Assembly (NCBI RefSeq): GCF_022179125.1
Contig: NZ_BPQG01000030.1
Location: 62,001-126,000, forward strand
Direction of reading: 5' to 3'
Length of the DNA: 64,000 nucleotides
Origin: Methylobacterium cerastii
GTDB lineage: Bacteria > Pseudomonadota > Alphaproteobacteria > Rhizobiales > Beijerinckiaceae
This document shows, piece by piece, positions 19,696 through 29,169 of the stretch (within the stretch, counting starts at the first letter, position 1; every line of letters begins with the position of its first letter). Made by a program: the position numbers and the translations under genes. Under the pieces are notes generated by a model, which was not told the origin of the DNA, did no database searches, and was given only the letters and a program-made list of their open reading frames with translations.

Positions 19696-20160
19696 CGTCC
19701 GTCCACTCCCAGCGTTCCGCAACCTCGTGCGCAGGAAGGTGGGTGTCGGGGCAGCCGGGTCAAGCGTGACGAGGCCGGCGCCCCCGTCGTCGGCGATGGC
19801 GCCCTGGAATATCCGGCGGGAGCCATCCGGGACAAAGGGTGCACCGGAAGCAGGTGCCGGCATGTGGCAGAAAGCGCACATGGATCGCCCAAAGACGCCC
19901 GGCGGCGCAAAGGGTAAATAGTCCTGTACGCTACCGCAGATCGTTTACATATGAACGAAGATTGGTGGAAACCTTCGTTTCAACCGATCTACAAATCTAA
20001 AAATATTGAAACTAGTATTTCTATCAATTTATACTGATAAAATTTAGCGACCGTCGGGCGTTGTGTCTCCTGCCGAATATTGGCACAGATTTAACCGAGG
20101 CGACGGCCCGAATGGGCGGCACCGAACGAGTGCACCGCCGGATCGTATGGGGAGACGACC
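19696..20160. other. 465-base intergenic region before the FadL-type porin gene
   Basis: No convincing gene is present. 19696-19920 keeps the GC-rich composition of its surroundings; 19940-20050 is strikingly AT-rich, with runs such as AAATCTAAAAATATTG. It holds a 7-base inverted repeat (19954-19960 with 19973-19979, 12-base loop). The porin gene has a clear GGGGAG ribosome site just before its ATG. The region most likely carries the porin promoter and its control sites. Confidence 0.6.
19954..19979. promoter_or_regulatory. inverted repeat upstream of fadL-like gene
   Basis: AACGAAG and its exact reverse complement CTTCGTT are separated by 12 bases, about 180-205 bases before the porin start and at the edge of the AT-rich stretch. 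It could be an operator; no specific regulator is suggested by the sequence. Confidence 0.35.
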
Positions 20161-21483
20161 ATGGCAAAGACATTGCGCGCATTCGCGACGGCCGGCGTTT
20201 CGGCGGCCGCGTTGATGATCGGCACGGCGGGCGCCCAGGCCGGCGCCTTCGGATTGCGCGAGCAGAGCGCCATCGCGGTCGGCATGGCCGATGCCGGCGC
20301 GGCCTCCGGCGGCGGCGGCGTGTCCTCGATGTTCTGGAACCCCGCCGTGGTGACGATGCGTCCCGGCTGGGTCACCGAGCAGAACCTCACGTATGTCGGC
20401 CTGTCCGGCAAGATTACGCCGACGACCCCGACCAATCCGGGCTTCATCGGCCTCGGCGGATCGGGCGAGATCGGGCAGGGCGCCGTGCTGCCCTCGAGCG
20501 CCACCGCCTACCAGCTCAACGACCGCCTCTGGATCGGCATCCAGACCGGCGCGCCGTTCGGCCTCGTGACGAAGCCGCAGCAGACCTGGGCCGGCGAGGT
20601 CTACGGCCGCTCCAATCGGATCTTCTCGCTCGCCTTCAACCCGGTCGTCGGCTTCAAGGTCAACGATTGGCTGTCGGTCGCCGCCGGCCCGAACATCGAG
20701 TATTTCCGCCTGACCCTGCGGCAGGCGCTGCCGATCCCGGGCCTGTCCCCGACGGCGTATCCGAGCAGCTTCCTCAAGGGCGATTCCTGGGGCGTGGGCT
20801 TCACCGCCGGCGTGCTGGTGACGCCCTGGGCCGGCACCGCCATCGGCGTGGGCTATCGCTCCTCGGTGCATCACGACATCGAAGGGTCCATCGGCGTGCC
20901 GCTGGTGGCGCTGGCGCCGCTCGCCGGCCAGGTCCGCTCGAACCTCAACACCCCCGAAAAACTCAGCGTCGGCCTGACGCAGTCGCTGGCTCCGAACTTC
21001 CGGATGAACCTCGGCTTCGAGTGGGACAACTGGTCGAGGCTCGGCACCGTCGGCATCGTGTCCGAGGCCCGCAACGTGCCGGTCAGCTTCCTGCCGCTCA
21101 ACTACAAGGACGGCTACACCTATTCGATCGGCGGCGAATACGACTGGTCGCCGGCCCTGACCGTGCGCGCGGGTGTGTCCTACGAGCAGTCGCCGATCGA
21201 CTTCTCGAACCGTTCGGTGCGGCTGCCCGACGGGGACCGCGTCAACCTCGCCGTCGGCGGCAGCTACCGCTGGAGCGACAAGCTCCTGCTGACGCTGGCC
21301 TACTCGCACCTGTTCGTGGAGCGCAGCCGAATCCTCGCCGGACCGGGCCGCGACTACAACACCGGCAACATCGTCTTCGCCGGTCTCGTAGACGGCAGCG
21401 CGGACATCGTCTCAGTGGGCTTCCGCTACACCTTCGACGCCCCGGCGGCCCCCGCGCCCGTCCCGCTCGTCCGCAAGTACTGA
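20161..21483 (+). CDS. FadL/OmpP1/TodX-family outer membrane protein
   Basis: 440 residues with a signal peptide (MAKTLRAFATAGVSAAALMIGTAGAQA, cleavage after AQA). The mature start AFGLREQSAIAVGMADAGAAS..SSMFWNPA is the FadL N-terminal hatch pattern; alternating amphipathic beta-strands follow, ending in an aromatic-rich last strand (VSVGFRYTF). FadL channels carry long-chain fatty acids or other hydrophobic compounds across the outer membrane. The next, convergent gene is a PHA synthase, so a lipid-carbon uptake and storage link is possible but inferred. Ribosome site GGGGAG is visible. Confidence 0.87.
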   Translation: MAKTLRAFATAGVSAAALMIGTAGAQAGAFGLREQSAIAVGMADAGAASGGGGVSSMFWNPAVVTMRPGWVTEQNLTYVGLSGKITPTTPTNPGFIGLGGSGEIGQGAVLPSSATAYQLNDRLWIGIQTGAPFGLVTKPQQTWAGEVYGRSNRIFSLAFNPVVGFKVNDWLSVAAGPNIEYFRLTLRQALPIPGLSPTAYPSSFLKGDSWGVGFTAGVLVTPWAGTAIGVGYRSSVHHDIEGSIGVPLVALAPLAGQVRSNLNTPEKLSVGLTQSLAPNFRMNLGFEWDNWSRLGTVGIVSEARNVPVSFLPLNYKDGYTYSIGGEYDWSPALTVRAGVSYEQSPIDFSNRSVRLPDGDRVNLAVGGSYRWSDKLLLTLAYSHLFVERSRILAGPGRDYNTGNIVFAGLVDGSADIVSVGFRYTFDAPAAPAPVPLVRKY

Positions 21484-21496
21484 GGCCCGAACGACC

Positions 21497-21522
21497 GGTC
21501 CGGGGCGGAGCCGTCCCGGACC
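21497..21522. terminator. hairpin between convergent fadL-like and phaC genes
   Basis: An 8-base perfect inverted repeat (21497-21504 GGTCCGGG with 21515-21522 CCCGGACC) and a 10-base loop lie between the two converging stop codons. It lacks a clear T-run, as is common in very GC-rich genomes. A bidirectional terminator is likely from position. Confidence 0.5.
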
Positions 21523-21559
21523 TACGCAGGAACCGGCCAAGGCGGCGATTAGGCCGTCG

Positions 21560-23353
21560 TCAGGCTTTCATGCGCACGTAGGTGCCGGGCGCCGGCGCCA
21601 GCGAGGGCAGGGCGTCGCCGCCCGGCTTGCGCGCGGGCACCCGCTCGGGGGCCTGGGCCTCCAGCCACTGGAACCAGTACGGCCACCACGAGCCCTTGGT
21701 CTCGGTGGCCGCGGAGATCCAGTCCTCCAGGCGCCCTTCCGCCTTGCCGCCGGTCCAGTAGCCGTATTTCAGCTTGGCTGGCGGGTTGACCACGCCGGCG
21801 ATGTGGCCGGAACCGGCCAGCACGTAGTCGACCGGGCCGCCGAACTTCGACGAGCCCTCGAACACCGAGATCGCCGGCGCGATGTGGTCCTCGCGGGTGG
21901 CGAGGTTGAACACCGGCACCGTGACCTTCTTCAGGTCGAGGCGGATGTTGCCTAGCACCATCTTCCCCTGCGCGAGGTTGTTTTCGAGGTAGCAGTTGCG
22001 CAGGTAGAAGGCGTGGTTCGCCGCCGGCATCCGGGTGGCGTCGGCGTTCCAGTACAGCAGGTCGAAGGCGCTCGGCGCCTTGCCCTTCACGTAGTTGTTG
22101 ACGACGTAGGACCAGATCAGGTCGTTCGGGCGCAGCATGTTGAAGGCGTTGGCCATCTTGGCGCCGTCGAGGTAGCCGCGCTCGGCCATCTGTGTCTCGA
22201 TCTGCCGGATCTGGTCCTCGTCGGCGAAGACCTTCAGGTCGCCGGCATGGGTGAAGTCGACCTGCGTCGTGAGGAAGGTGGCGCTCTTGATCCGCGTGTT
22301 GCCGGTGGCCGCCTGCATGGCGAGCATCACCGCGAGCAGGGTGCCGCCGACGCAGTAGCCGGCCGCCGCCACCTCGGTCTCGCCGGTGGAAACGCCGATC
22401 GCGTCGATCGCCGCCTCGATGCCCTCGCGCATGTATGACTCGAAGTCCTTGTCGCGGTGACGCTCGTCCGGGTTCACCCAGGAGATCACGAAGACGGTCA
22501 GCCCCTGGTCGACCATCCAGCCGATCAGGCTTTTGGCCGGGTTGAGGTCGAGGATGTAGAACTTGTTGATCCACGGCGGCACGATCAGGAACGGGCGCTT
22601 CAGCACCGTCTCCGTGCGCGGCGCGTACTGGATCAGCTCCATCAGGTCGTTGCGGAACACCACCTCGCCCGGCGTCACCGCCACGTCGACGCCGAACTTG
22701 AAGGCGTCGCGGTCGGTCTGGCGAACCCGTAACTCGCCCGACCCGGCCTGGATGTCCTCCTGCAGCATCTTCATGCCGCGCACCAAGTTGGCGCCGTTCT
22801 CCTGCAGAGTGTGCCGGATCAGCTCCGGATTGGTCATCACGAAGTTCGAGGGCGAGAGCGCGCCGGCGAGCTGGCGCAGGTAGAACTGCGCCTTGTGCCG
22901 GGTGTGGTCGTCGATGCCCTCGGCCTCGTTCACCAGGCCCTCGGCCCAGCGCGTGGTGATCAGGTAGCCCTGCTTGATGAAGTCGAAATACGGGTTCGAC
23001 GACCATTCCGCGTCCGAGAACCGTGCATCCTTCGGCTCGGGCTGCGCCACCGGCGGCGCCTCGCGGCCCTGGAGTCGGAACCAAGTCGAGCCCCACAGGG
23101 CGACGAAGGCCTCGCTGAGCTTGGTCTGCGCCTCCAGCGTCCGCTTCGGGTCGGAGAGCCAGGTCTCGGCGACGGTGCCCAGCGTCCGCACGAGGTCGCT
23201 GGCTTCCTGGGGCGGCTTGGGCTGGACCGGCAACCCGTCCTCGGGGGCGACGTAGCGCGCGGCGGCGCGGCCGAGCTCCTCCATGAACTGGCCCGCGTTG
23301 CGCGACAGGGCCTCGAAATCGGGCATCGCGGGCGTCGTCGGCTGCGTCGTCAC
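21560..23353 (-). CDS. phaC: class I poly(3-hydroxyalkanoate) synthase PhaC
   Basis: 597 residues, class I length. An N-terminal PhaC domain ([12 protein letters not shown]..., [13 protein letters not shown]) precedes the alpha/beta-hydrolase core with the lipase-like box GYCVGG (Cys334 is the covalent nucleophile). The catalytic Asp lies in [11 protein letters not shown] and the His in [13 protein letters not shown]. It polymerises (R)-3-hydroxyacyl-CoA into PHB granules. phaA and phaB are not in this window. A divergently oriented small lipoprotein gene begins 150 nt away. Confidence 0.96.
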   Translation of the reverse strand: MTTQPTTPAMPDFEALSRNAGQFMEELGRAAARYVAPEDGLPVQPKPPQEASDLVRTLGTVAETWLSDPKRTLEAQTKLSEAFVALWGSTWFRLQGREAPPVAQPEPKDARFSDAEWSSNPYFDFIKQGYLITTRWAEGLVNEAEGIDDHTRHKAQFYLRQLAGALSPSNFVMTNPELIRHTLQENGANLVRGMKMLQEDIQAGSGELRVRQTDRDAFKFGVDVAVTPGEVVFRNDLMELIQYAPRTETVLKRPFLIVPPWINKFYILDLNPAKSLIGWMVDQGLTVFVISWVNPDERHRDKDFESYMREGIEAAIDAIGVSTGETEVAAAGYCVGGTLLAVMLAMQAATGNTRIKSATFLTTQVDFTHAGDLKVFADEDQIRQIETQMAERGYLDGAKMANAFNMLRPNDLIWSYVVNNYVKGKAPSAFDLLYWNADATRMPAANHAFYLRNCYLENNLAQGKMVLGNIRLDLKKVTVPVFNLATREDHIAPAISVFEGSSKFGGPVDYVLAGSGHIAGVVNPPAKLKYGYWTGGKAEGRLEDWISAATETKGSWWPYWFQWLEAQAPERVPARKPGGDALPSLAPAPGTYVRMKA

Positions 23354-23504
23354 GCGTGATCCACTCCCAGCTTCCCTCCGCGCCGTCGGCGCGGCGGACC
23401 CGAGCGCCCGCCCTGGGGCGGTTCGAGCCTCGTTTCCGACAAATTAACGCGCCAACCCCTGATTTGCCCAGCGCGGCAGGCGCGAACGGCGATATATCTG
23501 CGGT

Positions 23505-23948
23505 ATGAACTCAACGTCCGACAAGGTTCCGAACCCGGTTACGACGTCCCCGGGCAGGCCGTCGCATCCGGCCGGCTCCGCGGGGCGCGCTGGTGCAGTC
23601 CGCCGGCTGCTCGGCGCGCTCGCGCTGTGTGCTGCGGCGGCGACCGGCGCCTGCTCCTCCGATCTCTCGCCGATCAAGACGCTCGCGGTCGAGGCCGGCT
23701 ACGGCCCGAAGCCGGTCGCGGCACCGGACTTCGTCGCGAACTCGCGCTCGAAGGCAGACCCCGAATTCATGCCGGTGGGCGTGTCGGCCCCGGTCCGTCC
23801 CGTGCGGGCGAAGTCGGCCGAGAGCCAGAAGGCGCTGGAGGCCGAGCTCGAGGGCGCCCGCGGCCGCAACGAATCGAAGGGCCGGGCGGCCGAGAGCGCC
23901 GGCAAGGCGACGAAGCCCGCGAGCGCGCCGGCGCAGCCGGCACAATAA
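23505..23948 (+). CDS. small lipoprotein of unknown function
   Basis: 147 residues. After a hydrophilic stretch of about 32 residues there is a hydrophobic segment ending in a lipobox-like cysteine (LGALALCAAAATGACSSDL), so the protein is probably anchored to the periplasmic side of a membrane. The rest is Ala/Pro/Lys/Glu-rich and probably disordered. The long N-terminus could mean that the true start lies further downstream, but no ATG is available. No family is recognised. Confidence 0.6.
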   Translation: MNSTSDKVPNPVTTSPGRPSHPAGSAGRAGAVRRLLGALALCAAAATGACSSDLSPIKTLAVEAGYGPKPVAAPDFVANSRSKADPEFMPVGVSAPVRPVRAKSAESQKALEAELEGARGRNESKGRAAESAGKATKPASAPAQPAQ

Positions 23949-24053
23949 GTCAGCGATTCGGGGTCGGCGGCGGCCCGCTTCGATGGTAGAGAGGCCGACC
24001 GCCACCCGTCGGGGCCGCCCGTGCCGCCCCGCGGGATCCGCGCCGATGGACAG

Positions 24054-25277
24054 ATGGCCATGACCGATTTTCACCGCATCAAGCGCCTGCCGCCTTACGT
24101 GTTCGAGCAGGTCAATCGGATCAAGGCCGCCGCCCGCGCCAACGGCGCCGACATCATCGACCTCGGGATGGGCAACCCCGACCTCGACGCCCCCAAGCAC
24201 GTCATCGCCAAGCTGTGCGAGACGGCCGGGCGTCCGCGCACGGACCGGTACTCGGCCTCGAAGGGCATCGCGGGCCTCCGCCGCGCCCAGGCCGGCTACT
24301 ACCAGCGCCGCTTCGGCGTGAGCCTGAACCCGGACACCCAGGTCGTCGCGACGCTGGGCTCGAAGGAGGGCTTCGCCAACATGGCGCAGGCGATCACCGC
24401 GCCCGGCGACGTGGTGCTGGTGCCCAACCCGAGCTACCCGATCCACGCCTTCGGCTTCCTGATGGCGGGCGGCGTGATCCGCTCCGTCCCGGCCGAGCCG
24501 ACGCCCGCGTTCTTCCCGGCCCTGGAGCGCGCCATGGCGCACTCGATCCCGAAGCCCGTGGCGCTGGTGGTCTGCTATCCGTCGAACCCCACGGCCTACG
24601 TCGCGACGCTGGATTTCTACCGCGACCTCGTCGCCTTCGCGAAGCGCCACGAGATCATCCTGCTGTCGGACCTCGCCTACGCCGAGGTCTACTTCGACGG
24701 CGAGCCGCCGCCCTCGGTGCTGCAGGTGCCGGGCGCGATCGACGTGACGGTGGAGTTCACCTCCCTGTCCAAGACCTATTCCATGGCCGGCTGGCGCATG
24801 GGCTTCGCGGTCGGCAACGAGCGCCTGCTGGCGGCGCTCAGCCGCGTGAAGTCCTACCTCGACTACGGCGCCTTCACGCCGATCCAGGTGGCCGCCACCG
24901 CCGCCCTCAACGGCCCGGACGACTGCATCCACGAGATGCGGGCGATCTACAGGAAGCGCCGCGACGCGCTGGTCGAGTCCTTCGGCAAGGCCGGCTGGAA
25001 GATCCCGGCGCCCGCCGCCTCGATGTTCGCCTGGGTGCCGATCCCGGAGAAGTTCAAGGAGATGGGCAGCCTGGAGTTCTCGAAGCTGCTGCTGGAGAAG
25101 TCCGACGTGGCGGTGGCGCCGGGCATCGGCTTCGGCGAGTTCGGCGACGACTACGTCCGCATCGCGCTGGTCGAGAACGAGCAGCGCATCCGGCAGGCCG
25201 CGCGCAACGTCCGCCGCTTCCTCGAGACCGCGGACAAGACGCTACACAACGTCGTGCCCCTGGCCAAGAGCGCCTGA
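24054..25277 (+). CDS. aminotransferase class I/II, AlaC-like
   Basis: About 407 residues (ATG 24054; ATG 24060 is equally possible; 24021 is less likely because FHRIKRLPPYVFEQVN opens the conserved domain). PLP-enzyme features: IDLGMGNPDLDAP, NPSYPIH, CYPSNPTAYVA, DLAYAEVYFDG and the Schiff-base Lys in SLSKTYSMAGWRMGF. The subgroup resembles glutamate-pyruvate (alanine) aminotransferase AlaC and LL-diaminopimelate aminotransferases. Its most likely role is alanine synthesis from pyruvate, but the donor/acceptor pair is inferred from family only. Confidence 0.87.
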   Translation: MAMTDFHRIKRLPPYVFEQVNRIKAAARANGADIIDLGMGNPDLDAPKHVIAKLCETAGRPRTDRYSASKGIAGLRRAQAGYYQRRFGVSLNPDTQVVATLGSKEGFANMAQAITAPGDVVLVPNPSYPIHAFGFLMAGGVIRSVPAEPTPAFFPALERAMAHSIPKPVALVVCYPSNPTAYVATLDFYRDLVAFAKRHEIILLSDLAYAEVYFDGEPPPSVLQVPGAIDVTVEFTSLSKTYSMAGWRMGFAVGNERLLAALSRVKSYLDYGAFTPIQVAATAALNGPDDCIHEMRAIYRKRRDALVESFGKAGWKIPAPAASMFAWVPIPEKFKEMGSLEFSKLLLEKSDVAVAPGIGFGEFGDDYVRIALVENEQRIRQAARNVRRFLETADKTLHNVVPLAKSA

Positions 25278-25430
25278 TCGCCCGAAGCGTCCGTTCGCCC
25301 GAGGGCGGTTGTTGCGGCGGGGCGACACGCCCGGCCAAAGCACGGCGCGCGGGCCCGAGACGGTTGTCAGCCGCAGCCCGGGTGCGCAGGGTCTCCGGCA
25401 ATGATCCGTTCCCGCGTCACCGAGGCCCGC

Positions 25431-25643
25431 ATGCGTCGCCTGTCCCTGCCCGCCGCCCTACTGCTGGCGGCAGCCGCCTCGGCCTGCGCGCCGAACCCGA
25501 TCGTCGCCCGCGATCCGATCCCGGCGCCCGGGCCCGACGCGGCCTTCGCCTGCGACTCGCGCCCGCTGGTGCTCAACGCCTTCGAGACCACCTGCAAGCC
25601 GATCGCTCGGCAACCCGTGGTCGTGCTGCGCTCGAAGGGCTGA
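25431..25643 (+). CDS. small lipoprotein
   Basis: 70 residues from ATG 25431, chosen over ATG 25401 because a GAGG ribosome site lies 5 bases before it and the signal sequence starts there. Signal MRRLSLPAALLLAAAASAC has a lipobox-type Cys (ASAC). The mature part of about 50 residues has two further cysteines (FACDSR, TTCKPI) that could form a disulfide. No family recognised. Confidence 0.6.
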   Translation: MRRLSLPAALLLAAAASACAPNPIVARDPIPAPGPDAAFACDSRPLVLNAFETTCKPIARQPVVVLRSKG

Positions 25644-25773
25644 CCGGCGACGGTCCCGGCCGGATTTCCCGGGACGAAGGCGCGGCCCACGCGTCGCGCC
25701 GACGGACATGTCGGTCCGCATCGGGCATGGTGCCCCGACGATTGAAGCCGGCCCCCAGCGACGGAGTACGCGA

Positions 25774-26121
25774 ATGAACCCCTTCCTTCGACACGGCCTC
25801 GCTGCCGGCCTCGTCACCAGTCTCTTCGCGATCGTCGGCACAGGCGCCGCGCAGGCCCAGTCCGGGGCCTACGTGTTCCAGGGGCCGGACGGCCCGACGG
25901 TGTTGCAGGTCGACGTGGCCAACCGTCCGATCGTCCCGCCCCAGCGCCCGGACCTCGCGGTCCCGGCGATCGCCGTGCCGCAGGTGATGAACGGCGGCGG
26001 CTTCGGCATCACCGGCTTCAACTACTACGACAGCGGCCTGATGGAGGGCCGCGCCGACTCCCGCGCCAAGCGCCGCTACGTCCTGGCGCCGGCCTGGATC
26101 CCGGGCTACGGCGGACACTGA
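25774..26121 (+). CDS. secreted hypothetical protein
   Basis: 115 residues with a clear signal peptide (MNPFLRHGLAAGLVTSLFAIVGTGAAQAQ, cleavage after AQA). The mature protein has GAYVFQGPDGPTVLQVDVANRP, a Pro-rich stretch, NGGGFGITGFNYYDSG and a C-terminal WIPGYGG. Probably periplasmic. The ATG at 25774 is preceded by CGGAG. Function unknown; the preceding small lipoprotein gene on the same strand is the only nearby secreted partner. Confidence 0.62.
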   Translation: MNPFLRHGLAAGLVTSLFAIVGTGAAQAQSGAYVFQGPDGPTVLQVDVANRPIVPPQRPDLAVPAIAVPQVMNGGGFGITGFNYYDSGLMEGRADSRAKRRYVLAPAWIPGYGGH

Positions 26122-26169
26122 CGGCGGGCGCCGGCGGCGCGTCGATCGCTTGCGCGCCGCAGGGCCGGA

Positions 26170-26568
26170 TCAGTCCTTCGACGGGTCGTGGCCCCAGTTC
26201 ATCAGCGACAGCGACCAGGCGGATTCGGGATCGTTGCGCGACTTGCCCCCTTGCGCGAGGTGGCGTCGGACGTAGCCCACGACCTTCTGCATGTGGGCGT
26301 AGTCGTCGTCGGTGAGCTCGGCCTTCTTCTTGGCCTTGATCTCGAGGATGCGGCGGCCCTCCTTGTGCCCGGTCGCCTCGCCGCCTCCGTCCTTCTGCCC
26401 GACCGATTGGCTCGCCTCGGAGTCGAGGTGCTTCCTCAGGGCGGCAGGCGTCATGTTCACCGCCGCGTCGAAATCCTTCCCCGTCTGCTCGTGGTCGTGC
26501 TTCGCCTCGTCCTTCTTCGTGTCGTGCTTGGTGTCATCCTTCTTCGCGTGATCTTGGGCCTTCGTCAT
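26170..26568 (-). CDS. DUF3140 family protein
   Basis: 132 residues from the ATG at 26568. Residues 1-30 are a highly charged Lys/Asp/His stretch (KKDDTKHDTKKDEAKHDHE). The conserved part reads MTPAALRKHLDSEASQSVGQKDGGGEATGHKEGRRILEI..KKAELTDDDYAHMQKVVGYVRRHLAQ and ends SLMNWGHDP, the signature I recognise as DUF3140. It is small, soluble and of unknown function. Its stop is 48 nt from the convergent secreted protein gene. Confidence 0.75.
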   Translation of the reverse strand: MTKAQDHAKKDDTKHDTKKDEAKHDHEQTGKDFDAAVNMTPAALRKHLDSEASQSVGQKDGGGEATGHKEGRRILEIKAKKKAELTDDDYAHMQKVVGYVRRHLAQGGKSRNDPESAWSLSLMNWGHDPSKD

Positions 26569-26752
26569 CGTTCGGCGCTCCGGTCGGGCTGGAAAATCCC
26601 CGACCAACGCGCGAGCCGCCCGCGGTTTCACGCCCTCCGGCGCGCCCGGGCGTCGCAAGGCGGGGCGAGAGGCCGTTTACAGGGCCGGCCTGCCCCGGTA
26701 TCACCCGACACGACCCCTTCAGAGCCCACAACACAAGCGACACACCCTCGAA

Positions 26753-27881
26753 ATGCGCGCCGAGATCGAGCAAGCCTCGGATGCCGCCAAGCAGTCGATC
26801 GGACTGCTGAGGAGGCATCTTTGACTGGGATACCGTCGATAAACGCCTCGCGGAGCTGAACGCAGCCTCCGAGAACCCGGAGCTGTGGAACGACGCCGAC
26901 GCCGCCCAGAAGGTGATGCGCGAGCGCCAGCAGCTCGACGAAGCCGTGGCCGCGATCCGCAAGCTCGAGCAGGACCTCGACGACGGGGCGATGCTGATCG
27001 AGCTCGGCGAAGCCGAGGGCGACGACGCCTCCATCCGCGAGGGCGAGGCCACGATCCTCGGCGTCGAGAAGCAGGCGGCCGGCCGGCAGGTCGAGACGCT
27101 GCTGTCCGGCGAGGCCGACGGCTTCGACACCTATCTCGAGGTCCATGCCGGCGCCGGCGGCACCGAGAGCCAGGACTGGGCCAACATGCTCCAGCGCATG
27201 TACGGCCGCTGGGCCGAGCGCAGGAAGTACAAGGTCGACATCGTCGAGTGGTCGGACGGCGAAGAGGCCGGGATCAAGGGTGCCACGCTCCTGATCAAGG
27301 GCCACAACGCCTACGGCTGGCTCAAGACCGAATCCGGCGTGCATCGCCTGGTCCGGATCTCGCCCTACGATTCGAGCGCGCGGCGGCACACCAGCTTCGC
27401 CTCGGTCTGGGTCTATCCGGTCATCGACGACCGGATCGAGATCGAGATCAAGGAATCCGACTGCCGGATCGACACCTACCGTTCTTCGGGCGCGGGCGGC
27501 CAGCACGTCAACACCACCGATTCGGCGGTGCGCATCACCCACAACCCGACCGGGATCGTGGTGGCGTGCCAGCAGGAGCGGTCGCAGCACAAGAACCGGG
27601 CCACCGCCTGGAACATGCTGCGCGCCCGCATGTACGAGGCCGAGCTGAAGAAGCGCGAGGAGAAGGCCAACGCCGAGGCCGCCTCCAAGACCGACATCGG
27701 CTGGGGCCACCAGATCCGCTCCTACGTGCTGCAGCCCTACCAGCTCGTGAAGGACCTGCGCACCGGCACGCAGTCGACCGACCCGGACGAAGTGCTCGAC
27801 GGCGACATCGACCCGTTCATCGAAGCCTCGCTGGCGCAGCGGCTGTACGGCGCGACCGAGAAGGTCGAGGACATCGACTGA
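26753..27881 (+). CDS. prfB: peptide chain release factor 2 (programmed +1 frameshift)
   Basis: The gene starts at ATG 26753 and reads 23 codons to CTT at 26819, then an in-frame TGA. A +1 shift continues with GAC TGG GAT to the stop at 27881, giving about 375 residues. The second frame holds the RF2 body: [24 protein letters not shown], the codon-reading segment as SPYDSS, and the GGQ peptidyl-hydrolysis motif in [26 protein letters not shown]2 terminates at UGA and UAA. ORF callers that ignore the shift start at 26885 or 26913 and lose the N-terminus. Confidence 0.95.
26810..26825 (+). promoter_or_regulatory. RF2 programmed +1 frameshift site
   Basis: AGGAGG (26810-26815), a 3-base spacer, the slippery codon CTT (26819-26821) and TGA followed by C (26822-26825) reproduce the E. 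coli prfB cassette with the same 3-base spacing. Known mechanism: when RF2 is scarce, slow decoding of TGA lets the ribosome shift +1, so the protein controls its own level. Confidence 0.93.
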
Positions 27882-27899
27882 GGCGTAGGCGCCTTCCCT

Positions 27900-27919
27900 C
27901 CTCCTCTCCGGGGAGGAGG
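27900..27919. terminator. hairpin between prfB and the convergent M23 peptidase gene
   Basis: CCTCCTC (27900-27906) and GAGGAGG (27913-27919) pair perfectly across a 6-base loop (TCCGGG) in the 42-base gap between two converging stop codons. A bidirectional terminator is likely. Confidence 0.5.
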
Positions 27920-27923
27920 CGTA

Positions 27924-29060
27924 CTACGGCTCGCCCTCCGCCAGTTCCCGCCCCGCTTCCAGGAACCCCTGCGGGTCCACCGGCTCGCCGTCGATCCGCG
28001 TCTCGTAATGCAGGTGCGCGCCGGTGGAGCGGCCGGTCGAGCCGACGCGGCCGACGAGGTCGCCGGCGCGGAGCCATTGCCCGGGGCGCACGTCGAAGCG
28101 CGCTAGGTGCGCGAAGCGCGTGACGACGCCGTGGCCGTGATCGATCTCCACCATGTTGCCGTAGCCGCCGGCCGGCTCCGCCGAGACAACGCGGCCTCGG
28201 GCGGTTGCGAAGGCCGGCTCGCCCAGCTCGGCCTTGAGGTCGAGGCCGGTATGCAGCGCGAGGCCGCGGGTAAACGGGTCGAGCCGCGGCCCGAAGCTGC
28301 TGGCGAGGCCGCGGTCGCGACGGAGCGGGCGGTCGAGGGGCAACCGGGCGGCGAGGCGCCGCAGGGCCTGCGCGTCACCGAGCGTGCGGGCGGTGACCGC
28401 GACGGCCGCGGCGAAGGGGCTCGGATCGATCGGAACCAGCGGTCCGCCGAGCCCGGACTCCAACGGACGCTGCAGGTCGAGCCCGGTGCGCCCGAGGACG
28501 CGGCGCAGGCGCCAGAGCTCGCCCGCCGCCCGTTCGGTGATCCGATCGAGCCCGATCACCTGCGCCGCCGCGAGGCCGTCGAGCCGCCCGGCAAGCGCCG
28601 CCAGGCGCAAGTCCACGTCGCGCGCGCTGCGGCGTTCCGGCCGGGCCGTATCGAGCCCGCGCAATCCCAGGTCTGGCTCGGGCGCGGGAGCTCGGCCGGG
28701 GAGGGCGCCGGTCGTCGTCGGATCGATCGCGCCGGGCGCGGTCGTCCGCACCAGACCGGTGAGCACGGCCTGGCGGCGCTCCAGGTCGGCCTGCCGCGCG
28801 GCGACTTCGTCGAGGCGCGCGGCGACGGCGTCTTGCGCCTCCGCGCGGGCCGAGCCGCCACGGTCGAGCTCGGCTTGGAGCGCGGCGAGGCGGGCCTCGT
28901 AGGCCACCTGCATCGCGCCCTGCCGGGCGACGAACCCGGCCAGCAGGTCGTCGTGGAACAACAGCAGCCCGCTCGCCGCCGCGGCCCAGAGGGTGGCGAC
29001 GACGAGGGAGGCGGCGAGAAGCCGGTTCCTGCGAGGAGGAACGATGGCGCGGAGATTCAT
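27924..29060 (-). CDS. M23 family metallopeptidase (LytM domain)
   Basis: 378 residues: cytoplasmic N-terminus, one TM/signal anchor (LLAASLVVATLWAAAASGLLLF), a coiled-coil region (about residues 45-110, VAARLDEVAARQADLERRQAVL), then a C-terminal LytM domain with the Zn2+ ligands in HTGLD and HLHYE and the conserved GNMVEIDHGHGVVTRFAHL. All LytM metal ligands are present, so it is probably an active peptidoglycan endopeptidase facing the periplasm, or an EnvC-like activator. It lies 109 nt downstream of bcp on the same strand. Confidence 0.88.
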   Translation of the reverse strand: MNLRAIVPPRRNRLLAASLVVATLWAAAASGLLLFHDDLLAGFVARQGAMQVAYEARLAALQAELDRGGSARAEAQDAVAARLDEVAARQADLERRQAVLTGLVRTTAPGAIDPTTTGALPGRAPAPEPDLGLRGLDTARPERRSARDVDLRLAALAGRLDGLAAAQVIGLDRITERAAGELWRLRRVLGRTGLDLQRPLESGLGGPLVPIDPSPFAAAVAVTARTLGDAQALRRLAARLPLDRPLRRDRGLASSFGPRLDPFTRGLALHTGLDLKAELGEPAFATARGRVVSAEPAGGYGNMVEIDHGHGVVTRFAHLARFDVRPGQWLRAGDLVGRVGSTGRSTGAHLHYETRIDGEPVDPQGFLEAGRELAEGEP

Positions 29061-29169
29061 CGAGGCGGGCCGGGTTCCAAGACCGCCATCGAGCGCCGAC
29101 AGGGTTAAGAAACCGGAAAATCCCTCATGACTTCCGCAAGATGCGGCCTCCCGGAGATGCGGTGCGCGA

